This document shows, one piece after another, positions 36,264 to 44,813 of a DNA stretch of 64,000 nucleotides. Position 1 is the stretch's first letter. Each line of letters begins with the position of its first letter. Origin of the DNA: Rhodopseudomonas sp. P2A-2r (lineage in GTDB: Bacteria > Pseudomonadota > Alphaproteobacteria > Rhizobiales > Xanthobacteraceae); assembly GCF_026015985.1 (NCBI RefSeq), contig NZ_CP110389.1, positions 4,930,001-4,994,000 of the forward strand, given 5' to 3'. A program made the translations under genes and the position numbers. Below the pieces are notes generated by a model that saw only the letters and a program-made list of their open reading frames with translations, had not been told where the DNA came from and did no database searches.

Positions 36264-37566
36264 CTAGAAGGTCGCACTCACGCCAAGGCGCGGACCGTGG
36301 ATGTAGCGATCGGTGGTCTGCTTGGTGTCCGGGTCGACGCTCTGGTTCAGCACATTGAAATAGGCATCCAGCCGGTAGCTGGCGCTGAGCTTGACGTTTG
36401 GCGTCATCCAGTAGGACACGCCGACTTGGATATCCGCGTTAAACACGGTGGCAAAACGCTGGTCGGTCGACCTGTTCATAAAGTTGCCGCCGCCACCAAG
36501 AAAGGACGGATCGACGACGCTCGTGCTCGTAGATGTGCTCACCAGCTTCTGGTTTCCGAACAGCACGGCGGCATCGCCGAGGTAATCGAACGCCCAGTTG
36601 CCCGCGAGGGGCATGGAGCCTTCAATGCCTACACGCGGACCGGCGCCGAGAAAACTGCTTCGCTGATCTGTTGCTTCCGTCGAACTCACTGAGAATTGAC
36701 TGATAAGCCCCCCCGCCGCCAAAAGCAACCGGCCTACCGAAGTTTTGAGTGTTATTTGTCTTCTGCGTTGTGCTCGTCTGGCCCACGAATTCCGCCAGGC
36801 GCAGGCCGAATTTCACCTGCATCGCGGACGCGCCGTCGCCGAGAATATCCCGCCCGACAGCAATATCGGCCAGCCAGTGCGTTTCCTTGTACGTCGCCCC
36901 GAACGATTGACTGGCGCTGGCGCTGGCGCCGCCACCAAGAGCAAGCCCCCCTCCAAGCTGTTGTGCAAGCTGTGCAAGCTGTGCCGCATCTAACGTAGCC
37001 GCGGACGATGCGAAGCCGGAAGCCTTGCCTTCGCCGTAACGGAACTGACCGCTGACATGCCAGGGCGAAGCAGCAAAGCGGTAGTCAAAGCCAGCCGCCG
37101 CCTCCCAGCCCAGTTTGGGAGTAAGATCGAACGATCCAGGCACACTGACGCCGCCGGTTATGACGCCCAAGCCGCTAAAATCGAGGAGGCTGTAATCCGA
37201 CGCGAGCCGATCGCCGCCGCTCCAGATCGCGCCACCTTCGCCCCATACCCGGAACTGACCGGCCGATTCGACCGGCCGCGCCTTGTAGGCCAGCGGCAGA
37301 TCGGCCGCGAACGCGCCGAACGGATCGGAGCGCTTGGCTCCCGGCTGCGCCGCCACGACAGGCGTGGCCGCCGTCGATGACTTCAGCGTTGCATTCTGCT
37401 CGCGCAGGGACTTGTTCTGGCGCAGCGCCGCGTTTTCCTTGCGGATAGTAGCATTTTCCTTCTCCAGCGCAGTGAGCCGCGCCGCTACGTCGTCACTCGA
37501 TGCTGCGTGCGCAGCGCCGGCCGCACCGATGCCAAGTACCAAAACCGTGACCAGACTCTTCTTCAT
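36264..37566 (-). pseudogene. Outer-membrane beta-barrel protein with a frameshift in a G7 tract
   Basis: The first frame (MKKSLVTVLVLGIGAAGAAHA signal, then the coiled-coil LTALEKENATIRKENAALRQ, then barrel strands) runs to PVAFGGGG at 36715. The second frame continues with LISQFSVSSTEATDQRSSFL and ends DRYIHGPRLGVSATF, with the aromatic C-terminal residue of outer-membrane proteins. Removing one G from the minus-strand G7 (plus-strand 36708-36714) joins them into about 433 residues. It resembles Lpg1974/MOMP-type porin-like proteins. The homopolymer could be a sequencing error or a slippage (phase-variable) tract. Confidence 0.8.
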
Positions 37567-37716
37567 TATCGCCTCACCCCATTTTTGCGTGGCGCCGACA
37601 AGCGGCGCGACTGCAGCGAATGTTTCCGAAGATGGCGGGCGCTAACACCTCACATATGCTAGGGGCAGAGGTACTTTGCGATCGGCTGTGACAAAGCGGC
37701 CACGCAGCCGGCAGAC

Positions 37717-38862
37717 TCAGCCGCGCCGGATCAGCGGCTGCGTGCTCTTCAGCAGCGCGACCAACTGGCTTTGCTGATTGGTACGGGTCTTGCGGAAGAT
37801 GTCATTGAGATAGAAACGTGCGGTGCTGAAGCGAATGCCCTGATGGATCGCGGCATCCTTCAACGTCAGACCTCTGGCAAGCCCCGCTGCAAGCCGGGCT
37901 TCAGTGGGCGTAAGTTCGAACAGTTTGCGGGCGTGATCTTCGAAGCCGCTGGGCAACGCCAACGACATCTCGCGCAGATAGATGACGGCGTGCCGCGGCT
38001 GCCCGCCCCGGGATACACCTTTGCCCACCGCCGGCCCGACGCTCAGCACAATATCGATGCTGGGATCGTCGGCCTCGCCGGCGCGAAGCAGAAGATCACC
38101 ACCAAGACCGGGCGCGACATCGTTATGAACAGCGCATGTGTCCGCGACGAGCTTCTGCAGGGTAACCGTGCTTCTGGCATCCGCTGTTGCCAGCACGCGA
38201 GATTTCGCCCGCAGCGGACTTCCCTGGCGCATCAGGATATCCTCGGCTACCTCGTTCATATGCACGATACGCAGATGGGCATCGACGAGCAGCACGCCAA
38301 ACGGCAGGTGCGCGTAACTTGACGCCAACATCTGCGCCGATTGAAATCTGCGGCCGAGCTCGGCCGCGCGTGCGACGTGCTGCCCGACGAATTGCAGCAA
38401 TTCGGCATCAGCGGCGTCAAAGGCCCGCTGGTTGCGCCCGCGCTGAACGTCGAGGAACCAGAACGACGGGCCAAATTCCAACAATTTGCTACCGAGACCG
38501 CTATACATATCCTGCGGCGCCATCCATTCATTCCAGAAGCGGCTGCGCCGCAAGACGTCATTGCCGATCAATTCGCTATCGCTGTAAATCAACCCGACCG
38601 GAGCGGCCTCCAGCGCACTGGTATAGATGTCGGACCGCCCCGCATGTTCCTCGATATAGCGACGCTGGAACGTGGGATCAGGATTTGCGTTGATGACATC
38701 GGTCGGCACAAGGTCCGGACCGCTCCGGACGAAGCACGCCGCGGAGCCATGGAACATGACGCGAACTTGATCGATAGCGACCTGCCACTGCGACGGCTCG
38801 AAAGCTGCCGCGTAAATCATGTCTATAACGCCGAACAAAAGTTCAGGTCTGATCAATGTCAT
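37717..38862 (-). CDS. LuxR-type transcriptional regulator
   Basis: A 381-residue protein with the architecture of the LuxR protein at 30312: an N-terminal sensory region (LFGVIDMIYAAAFEPSQWQVAIDQV), a PAS-like part (LPFGVLLVDAHLRIVHMNEVAEDILMRQG) and a C-terminal helix-turn-helix (LTPTEARLAAGLARGLTLKDAAIHQGIRFSTARFYLNDIFRKTRTNQQSQLVALL). Its ATG at 38862 fits the family start. It lies 150 bp upstream of the outer-membrane protein gene on the same strand and may control it. Confidence 0.9.
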   Translation of the reverse strand: MTLIRPELLFGVIDMIYAAAFEPSQWQVAIDQVRVMFHGSAACFVRSGPDLVPTDVINANPDPTFQRRYIEEHAGRSDIYTSALEAAPVGLIYSDSELIGNDVLRRSRFWNEWMAPQDMYSGLGSKLLEFGPSFWFLDVQRGRNQRAFDAADAELLQFVGQHVARAAELGRRFQSAQMLASSYAHLPFGVLLVDAHLRIVHMNEVAEDILMRQGSPLRAKSRVLATADARSTVTLQKLVADTCAVHNDVAPGLGGDLLLRAGEADDPSIDIVLSVGPAVGKGVSRGGQPRHAVIYLREMSLALPSGFEDHARKLFELTPTEARLAAGLARGLTLKDAAIHQGIRFSTARFYLNDIFRKTRTNQQSQLVALLKSTQPLIRRG

Positions 38863-39307
38863 ATCCAGTTTTTTGCACTGAGATTATTGGGGCCGAAGAA
38901 AGCCCCATGTCTATTCTTGTTGCAGTTCAGTTCTGAAATTCGTCTGTAACCGTTGCCGTGCGACGCGAGACATCAGTTACAACTTCACCACGTTGCTCCC
39001 GCAGCCAAACGGAGAGCCGGACCAGGCGCGACGCCGTTCAAAACGCGAGTACAGCACATCAACCGTTCGGTGGAGACATCGCGCGTGCGAACACTTCATT
39101 TCGGATTTCGGATGCTTTTGCCTCCCATGATCCGTCGAGCAGCTCAGGTATCCAAGCCCGAACCTGCACTCACAACAGCCCCTTCGATAAGAACCCACTA
39201 AATATCCAAATGAGGTCCAAAACAAGCCACGTCTTTAAATTTCCGCCGGTGGAGAGAATAAGGAGGAAGAGAAGCCCGTTGGGGCTGGTGGGGCGTCGCC
39301 GCGTTAG
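38863..39307. other. Gene-free interval with an AHQPFGG motif copy
   Basis: No intact gene. At 39053-39071 the plus strand repeats the element seen at 29316 and 30113, and codes for AHQPFGGD in a frame with no start codon. The remainder shows nothing I can support. Confidence 0.5.
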
Positions 39308-40264
39308 TCAACAATGGTCGAGCAGGAAGGCATCGACGATCGCCCGGTCCGGGAAGGCATCGAAAACACCCCAGGTGCTGGCGAGAACGGCACCACAGGC
39401 GCTCGCAAAGGCCATGACTTCTTCCCGGGGCTGCCTCTCAGCCAAGCTTACCGCGAGCCCTGCTGCGAAAGCATCGCCCGCTCCCAACGTATCTATCGCG
39501 ATAACCGGAAAGCACGGCTGGTGGAGGGGCAGGTCCCCGCTGCGGCAGAAGACGGCGCCTCCCTGCCCCAGTGTCACGACGACGATCGCGGGGCCCATCG
39601 TCATCACGGCTTCGGCGAAGGTTTGGATCTCTGTAAGCCCATGAGCATCAAAAGGTGATCTGCTTGCTCCAGCCAGATCCGAAGCCATATCTGCAGCCTC
39701 ACTCGCGTTGAGGACCAGGATGGTTGTCAGCGCGAGAAGCCGATGGTCCAGTTTACGAAACGGAGAGGGATTGAGAAGCGTCGTTTTGCCCGCTTCGCGC
39801 GCGATCTCGAAAGCCGCGATGATTGGCTCATCACCAACCTCAAACTGCGCCAGAGTTATATTTGCCTTTGAGATGGCAGCTTGCTTTTCACGCACATCGT
39901 CCGCGCCAAGGCGCCCATTCGCGCCCGGAAAAACTGCCAGGCAATTCTCTCCTTGAGCATCGATGAAACCGATGCCCGCGCCTGTTGCACCAGGAAGGCG
40001 GCGGAGCATCTCACCAGGGAGCCTGGCGCGTTCCAACGCTGGCACCGCAAGCCCGGACAGCATATCGTCGCCAACCGGCAGGACCCCGTCCACGTTGGCG
40101 CCTAATCGCCTGCATGCAACGGCAAGGTTGAAACCCTTGCCGCCAGGCTCCAGAGCAAAGGCGTGCGCCGTCAAGGATTCGCCGGGTTTGGGAAGTCTCT
40201 CGACCTTGGCGGCACTTGCAGCGACAAAACTACCAACGACAAAGAGATGAATATTGCTTCGCAT
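39308..40264 (-). CDS. PfkB family carbohydrate kinase (ribokinase-like)
   Basis: A 318-residue sugar kinase. The N-terminal PfkB signature is GGKGFNLAVACRRLGANVDGV, and the C-terminal one, DTLGAGDAFAAGLAVSLAE, contains the catalytic Asp and anion hole. It phosphorylates a sugar or nucleoside with ATP; the ribokinase subgroup is the nearest match. The gene is divergent from a GntR/HutC regulator across 95 bp that hold a perfect palindrome, so it is the most likely target of that regulator. No sugar transporter or other catabolic enzyme lies beside it. Confidence 0.88.
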   Translation of the reverse strand: MRSNIHLFVVGSFVAASAAKVERLPKPGESLTAHAFALEPGGKGFNLAVACRRLGANVDGVLPVGDDMLSGLAVPALERARLPGEMLRRLPGATGAGIGFIDAQGENCLAVFPGANGRLGADDVREKQAAISKANITLAQFEVGDEPIIAAFEIAREAGKTTLLNPSPFRKLDHRLLALTTILVLNASEAADMASDLAGASRSPFDAHGLTEIQTFAEAVMTMGPAIVVVTLGQGGAVFCRSGDLPLHQPCFPVIAIDTLGAGDAFAAGLAVSLAERQPREEVMAFASACGAVLASTWGVFDAFPDRAIVDAFLLDHC

Positions 40265-40340
40265 GGACCGTCCGTAGATTGATTTGGCAAGGATAATTGG
40301 TGTAACTCTCCCGTTGTCAGGTTATTTTTCCTTCAATGTT

Positions 40341-40351
40341 ATAACGGTTAT
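40341..40351. promoter_or_regulatory. Palindromic operator ATAACGGTTAT in the pfkB-gntR interval
   Basis: ATAAC-G-GTTAT is a perfect 11-bp palindrome eight bases before the gntR start and about 77 bp before the kinase start. A possible promoter toward gntR (TTGTCA at 40314, 17-bp spacer, TGTTAT) overlaps it. The position fits autoregulation by the GntR protein. Confidence 0.55.
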
Positions 40352-40359
40352 GTAGAAAA

Positions 40360-41136
40360 TTGAACGGCAGCAAAATTTCCAAGCCAAAGCCCAAGAGCCT
40401 GATTGATGTTCTCAAGCTCCGCGAAGACACGGCGATGCCGCTCTATCGTCAGCTTGAAGAACAACTTGCAGCAATGATCGAGCAAGGTCGGCTGGCTCCT
40501 GGCGCGACGATGCCGGCAGAACGCCACCTGGCGGCTGAATTGCGCTTGAGTCGGACCACAGTGCAGCATTGCTACGATGCGCTACGCAAACGGCGGCTGC
40601 TCGCCGCTCACGGTCGCCTCGGATACATCGTTCAGAAGCCGGAAACCGTTCTTGAGCCGGGCATGAACCGCCTGAAGGGCTTTACTCAGGAGATGAAAGA
40701 GCTCGGCCGCACGCCCTCGTCAAAGATTTTGGAGCGACAGGCTGTCAGCGACCGATTGATCGCATCCATCTTCGGACTACCATCGACAGCGCGGTTTCTG
40801 AAGCTCGTCCGCGTGCGTCTCGGAGATGGCATCCCCCTGTCGCGCGAGGTCGCGTGGTACAGCCTTGATGCCTGCCAAAGCCTAGAACATGCCGACCTAT
40901 CAGGTTCGGTTTATACTTATCTCGCCGAGCACGGCGCCCCGCCGGATCATTGCGAACAGACGATTGAAGCAACTTCGCCCGATCAGGAGGAGTGCTCGAT
41001 ATTCGGCTTCACCGAGCCACTGCCCTCACTGCTGATCAAGCGCCGCACCTATGATCCAACCAACCGGATGCTGGAATATGTCGAGGGCCTGTTCCGCGGC
41101 GACAGCTATGCATATCGACTGAAGATGAAGATCTAG
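40360..41136 (+). CDS. GntR family regulator, HutC/UTRA type
   Basis: 258 residues with the GntR winged helix (MPLYRQLEEQLAAMIEQGRLAPGATMPAERHLAAELRLSRTTVQHCYDALRKRRLLAAHGRLGYIV) and a C-terminal UTRA domain (RFLKLVRVRLGDGIPLSREVAWYSLDACQSLE, SIFGFTEPLPSLLIKRRTYDPTNRMLEYVEGLFRGDSYAYRLKMKI). The UTRA domain usually binds a sugar phosphate or similar small molecule. The TTG at 40360 lacks a ribosome site; an ATG at 40435 would remove only a short leader. It is divergent from the sugar kinase, whose substrate or product may be the inducer. Confidence 0.88.
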   Translation: MNGSKISKPKPKSLIDVLKLREDTAMPLYRQLEEQLAAMIEQGRLAPGATMPAERHLAAELRLSRTTVQHCYDALRKRRLLAAHGRLGYIVQKPETVLEPGMNRLKGFTQEMKELGRTPSSKILERQAVSDRLIASIFGLPSTARFLKLVRVRLGDGIPLSREVAWYSLDACQSLEHADLSGSVYTYLAEHGAPPDHCEQTIEATSPDQEECSIFGFTEPLPSLLIKRRTYDPTNRMLEYVEGLFRGDSYAYRLKMKI

Positions 41137-41211
41137 GAACGCTTGCAGACCGGTGCTTGCGGATTTCTTGCGTGAATTCTAACTTTCGTGAGATGCGAAG
41201 AAAGGCCCGCA

Positions 41212-41924
41212 ATGCCAACAGCCGGCTCGGTAGCTTCAACTCGTCCACGCGACGAAATCCGCGATGGCCTGCGCGATATTTTTCCGGCCGCCGTCGCAGC
41301 GATCCCGATAGGTCTGTTGTTTGGCGCACTGTGCGTGGGAAAGGGACTCTCGCCGATAGAAGTCGCATTGATGTCGGCCACGGTCTGTGCCGGCGCCGCA
41401 CAGTTTGCCTCAATCGAGATTTGGGGGCAGCCGGTTCCCGTCGCGGCGATCGTGCTTTCCACCCTTTTGGTCAACCTCCGCAACCTGCTGATGAGCGCGT
41501 CCCTGGCGCCGAAAACTGCCTCTTTCACAACCTTGCAGCGGCTGCTCGGGTTCTACGTCCTGTCCGATGAGAACTGGGCCCTGAGCGAACGGCGCGTCCG
41601 AGCGAAACCACTGACCCCAGCCTATTTTCTCACGATGGGCGGGGTTCTCTACACAAATTGGGTCTTCTGGACCACGCTTGGTGCGCTTGCTGGCGCGTTC
41701 TTGGGAGATCCTCGGCGCCTCGGTGCCGATTTTGCGTTTACGGCGCTTTTCATCGGCCTTATCGCCGGCTTCTGGAAGGAAAGAGCACCGCAAGTGCTGT
41801 GGTTTCCAGTGCGGTTGCCTCGGCGATCGCGTTCGTGACCATCGGCGCGCCATGGCACGTCCTGATCGGGACCATCGCAGGCATTGCGGCGGTTTATGTT
41901 GCCGCTCCCGAGCAGACGCCATGA
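41212..41924 (+). pseudogene. azlC: AzlC branched-chain amino acid exporter subunit, frameshifted
   Basis: From the ATG at 41212 (AAAGG upstream) the protein reads as AzlC: DGLRDIFPAAVAAIPIGLLFGALCVGKGLSP, several membrane helices and NLRNLLMSASLAP. At GLIAGFWKE the frame goes wrong, and the +1 frame resumes KSTASAVVSSAVASAIAFVT to AAPEQTP. One extra G near 41778 gives a continuous 237-residue protein. Its stop overlaps the azlD start (ATGA), as in intact azlCD pairs. AzlCD is an inner-membrane exporter of branched-chain amino acids or analogues. The single-base defect may be a sequence error. Confidence 0.85.
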
Positions 41925-42223
41925 GCGTCTCCGCGTCGACCATTCTTGCCATCGTCGGCATGGCTATCGTGACATATGCCACGCGGATCGGCGGGATTTT
42001 CTTTGCAGACAAGCTTCAACTCAAAGGCAGAGCCAAGGTGGCATTCGACGAGATCCCCGCGGCGGTCCTCGTATCCGTCATCGCCCCAGCGGTGCTCACG
42101 ACCGGACCGGCCGAAACAGTCGCTGCCTTGATAACGATACTCGCCGCGCGGCGACTGCCTTTGATCGCGGTCGTCATCGTTGGAGTTATCGCAGTGGTCG
42201 TATTGCGGCTCGTCGTGAACTAG
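41921..42223 (+). CDS. azlD: AzlD, branched-chain amino acid exporter small subunit
   Basis: A 100-residue protein with about four membrane helices: ILAIVGMAIVTYATRIGGIF, IPAAVLVSVIAPAVLTTGP, AALITILAARRLPLIAVVIVGVIAVVVLRLV. The YATRIGGIFFADKL segment is typical of AzlD. Its ATG overlaps the azlC stop by four bases. It forms the exporter with AzlC; by itself it is intact. Confidence 0.9.
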   Translation: MSVSASTILAIVGMAIVTYATRIGGIFFADKLQLKGRAKVAFDEIPAAVLVSVIAPAVLTTGPAETVAALITILAARRLPLIAVVIVGVIAVVVLRLVVN

Positions 42224-42315
42224 GCGGCATCGGTTGCGGACGTCGTCCTCCGTCAATGACCCATCACGATATGCGCCAAGAATTGTCGCGCTGTGTCGCA
42301 CGGCGGTAGATCACC

Positions 42316-42630
42316 ATGACCAATGCGGAGCTTGATGCCTGGATGCTTCCGAAATTTGAGATCCTTCGGGACGCTGTGCGCAAAATCTCGATGGAGTGGA
42401 AGGTCAACAGATCGAAGTATACCACCGTCGATAATTTCATGCTCGCGACTAAGCCGCTGCGGGATCGCGCCGAGCGGGTTGCCTTCAACGTTTCCCTTAT
42501 GGATTCGGGCACGCAGGCCAGCGCTGACATGAAGGCGCGCGCAGTCGCTTATTTAGCGACGGGCAACTGGGACGCTTTGCTCGATGAAGACGCCGCTTCA
42601 AGCGCCCTGGCGATGGAGCAGGCAGCGTAG
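42316..42630 (+). CDS. Hypothetical protein, 104 residues
   Basis: ATG at 42316 opens a soluble, mostly helical protein (MTNAELDAWMLPKFEILRDAVRK, EWKVNRSKYTTVDNFMLATKPLRDRAERVAFNVSLMDSG). No domain recognised. Codon use fits the neighbours and the reading is protein-like. It follows azlD by 92 bp but seems unrelated. Confidence 0.6.
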   Translation: MTNAELDAWMLPKFEILRDAVRKISMEWKVNRSKYTTVDNFMLATKPLRDRAERVAFNVSLMDSGTQASADMKARAVAYLATGNWDALLDEDAASSALAMEQAA

Positions 42631-43053
42631 CCGCCGATCAACCGACTACGGAAATGCCTAGCAGATTGCCGAGCACTTTTCTTTGGACTTGGTCAGGATG
42701 ACGCGCGGTCTGGAAACTGACCTTCTTTCCTACTGCATTGTCATTTCACTCGGCGAAGGTATCCGGCCGGCATGCTCTGTCGGGGAAATTCGAAGATCGA
42801 TCCGGGCAATCGATAAGTAATCCACCAAGGTAGATTCTTGAGAAATTCCACCATGACCCCCCGGCCTTAGGTAACTAAAAGCCGGTTGTGGCAGACCACC
42901 ACGCCCGTTTCAAAGGGCAGATACTGGCTTTTGCAAGATTAGGACGGCCGATCGGCAAGGAGCGGTCGACCAAAGCGGCCCACAGATCCCACAGCGTTCA
43001 TTCGATGGATATTAGACGAAATTTCGAGACAGCTGCTAAGCCATTGAAATAAT
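42631..43053. other. Gene-free interval before tRNA-Glu
   Basis: No start codon with a ribosome site opens a credible frame on either strand, and I see no clear RNA fold or repeat. Confidence 0.5.
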
Positions 43054-43128
43054 TGGTGCTCCCTAGCGGAATCGAACCGCTGTTTTCGCCGTGAGAGGGC
43101 GACGTCCTAACCGCTAGACGAAGGGAGC
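43054..43128 (-). tRNA. tRNA-Glu (anticodon CTC)
   Basis: On the minus strand, acceptor GCTCCCT pairs with AGGGAGC, followed by discriminator A and an encoded CCA. The anticodon arm is TCGCC-CTCTCAC-GGCGA with anticodon CTC, and the T arm is GCGG-TTCGATT-CCGC. All cloverleaf parts are present, so the gene is intact. Confidence 0.93.
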
Positions 43129-43232
43129 GTGGGCGTAGCCAATACCTTGCAAAGACCGCCTCTGCAAGATGCCATTGGCGGCTAAAACCCCTGGAAGGCG
43201 GAAACGATGCCGGGAGCTTCCCCGGCACGCGC

Positions 43233-43571
43233 CTAGGGCTCGCTGGCGAAGCGCATGATGCCGGCCGGCTTCAGCGTTTTGGCGTCGTAAGTGCGGATTT
43301 CCATGGAACCGGCCACGTCCAGCGTCAGCACCAGCCGGTCCCCGGCCACGGCGGTGGAGAGGATTTTGGTGCCTTTCGGCAAGGTGGCCGTGGTGGTCGC
43401 CGCGGCCGTGGTGCTTCCCTCGGCCTTGAAAAGCTTGTAGCCGATGACCACGAGCAGCGCGCCGACGCCGATGGCGGTGGTGAGGCCGGCAATCAGCATC
43501 ATTTTCCGCACCCGTGCCACCAGAGCTGCGGTTTGTTCGGGATGCGGATCCGGCGTAACAGGTTCGGTCAT
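43233..43571 (-). CDS. Membrane-anchored protein of unknown function (DUF6476-like)
   Basis: 112 residues: a cytoplasmic start (MTEPVTPDPHPEQTAALVARVRKM), one membrane helix (MLIAGLTTAIGVGALLVVIGYKLF), a Thr/Ala linker and a small periplasmic domain (LPKGTKILSTAVAGDRLVLTLDVAGSMEIRTYDAKTLKPAGIMRF). This protein often stands divergent from rluD in the group; the DUF6476 label is from memory. The two starts are about 30 bp apart, so the promoters must overlap. Confidence 0.7.
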   Translation of the reverse strand: MTEPVTPDPHPEQTAALVARVRKMMLIAGLTTAIGVGALLVVIGYKLFKAEGSTTAAATTTATLPKGTKILSTAVAGDRLVLTLDVAGSMEIRTYDAKTLKPAGIMRFASEP

Positions 43572-43602
43572 GCAAAACTCTTTGACTCAGGAAGCGGCGG
43601 GA

Positions 43603-44597
43603 ATGAACGATCGACGGCTGGACGTCACGGTATTGGGCGACGAAGGCTCGATCCGGCTCGATCGGGTGCTCGCCGTGCGCAGCCCGGAGCTGTCGCGCTC
43701 GCGGCTGAAGGCGCTGATTCTCGCCGGTCAGGTCACGATCGGCGATACCCCCGTTCGCGACCCCGCTTATCATGTGAATGCCGGCGATACGATCACAATC
43801 GACGTGCCGCCATCGGTTGCACCGGAGCCGGAAGGCGAGGATATCGCCCTCGATATCGTGTTCGAGGACGACGACATCGTCATCATCAACAAGCCCAAGG
43901 GCCTGGTGGTGCATCCCGCCGCCGGCCACGAGACCGGCACGCTGGTCAATGCGCTGATCGCCCATTGCGGCGCCACCCTGTCGGGCATTGGCGGCGTGCG
44001 CCGGCCGGGCATCGTGCACCGCCTGGACAAGGACACCACCGGGCTGATGGTGGTCGCCAAGAACGACGCTGCCCATAAATCGCTGACCGAGCAGTTTGCC
44101 GACCACGGCCGCACCAACGAGATGCGCCGCGGCTACATGGCCTTCGTCTGGGGCGTGCCGAAGCGGCTGACCGGCACGGTGGATGCCCCATCGACCGCCA
44201 TCCCCATGCCCGCGAGAAGATGGCGGTGCGCGACACCGGCCGGCAGGCCGTGACCCACTGGGAGGTGACGGAAACCTTCAACGACCGCCACGGCAAGCCG
44301 GTGGCGAGCCTTTTGGCCTGTCAGCTGGAGACCGGCCGCACCCATCAGATCCGCGTGCATATGGGCCATATCGGCCATCCCCTGATGGGCGACAGCGTCT
44401 ACGGCCCGCACTTCAAGACCAAGGCCAATGCGCTTGGCCCGCTCAGCCAGCTGGCGCTGTCCGACCTCGGCCGCCAGGCCCTGCACGCCTACATGCTGAC
44501 CCTCGAACATCCCCGCAGCGGCGAGATTCTGGAGTGGCTGAGCGACCTGCCGGCCGATCTGGCATTATTGCGGGATCGCCTGAGGGCGACGGAATGA
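43603..44597 (+). pseudogene. rluD: Ribosomal large-subunit pseudouridine synthase RluD, frameshifted
   Basis: The first frame has the S4 RNA-binding domain (IRLDRVLAVRSPELSRSRLKALILAGQVTIG) and the catalytic motif GIVHRLDKDTTGLMVVAKND with the essential Asp, and then fails after LTGTVDAP. The next frame continues MAVRDTGRQAVTHWEVTETF to LETGRTHQIRVHMGHIGHPLMGDSVYG and the C-terminus. One more C in the CCCC run at 44186-44189 restores IDRHPHAREKMAVRDTG, the normal family reading. RluD modifies helix 69 of 23S rRNA. Loss of such a conserved gene is unlikely, so a sequence error is the better explanation. Confidence 0.9.
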
Positions 44598-44707
44598 CGC
44601 AGATGCATCAAAAAGAGTTAGGCAATTCATAAGCTTATGGCGGCAACACCGGAACGTGACAGGGAATTCACTTCCACTACGCCCGTAGTTCAGTGTATGT
44701 TGCACCT

Positions 44708-44725
44708 GCGTTGAATATCCAACGC
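44708..44725 (+). promoter_or_regulatory. Inverted repeat in the rpoH upstream region
   Basis: GCGTTG-AATATC-CAACGC forms a six-base-pair stem with a six-base loop, 89-106 bases before the rpoH start. It might be a protein site or part of the leader RNA. It does not look like a ROSE thermometer, which would end in a U(U/C)GCU sequence pairing to the Shine-Dalgarno. Confidence 0.3.
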
Positions 44726-44813
44726 GGAACTTCGCAGCGCGGGCGGCTTTAACAAAGCGACCGTCTGCCTGGCCCGCCGCTATCGGGGGCCTGAACCACT
44801 GGAGGGCGCGAAA

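Noticed and set aside
43569..43603. rluD start at ATG 43570
   Set aside because: It would overlap the start codon of the divergent membrane-protein gene; the ATG at 43603 gives the normal S4-domain N-terminus.
44598..44813. ROSE-type RNA thermometer before rpoH
   Set aside because: No U(U/C)GCU element pairing to the Shine-Dalgarno and no multi-hairpin leader seen; only a short inverted repeat at 44708-44725.
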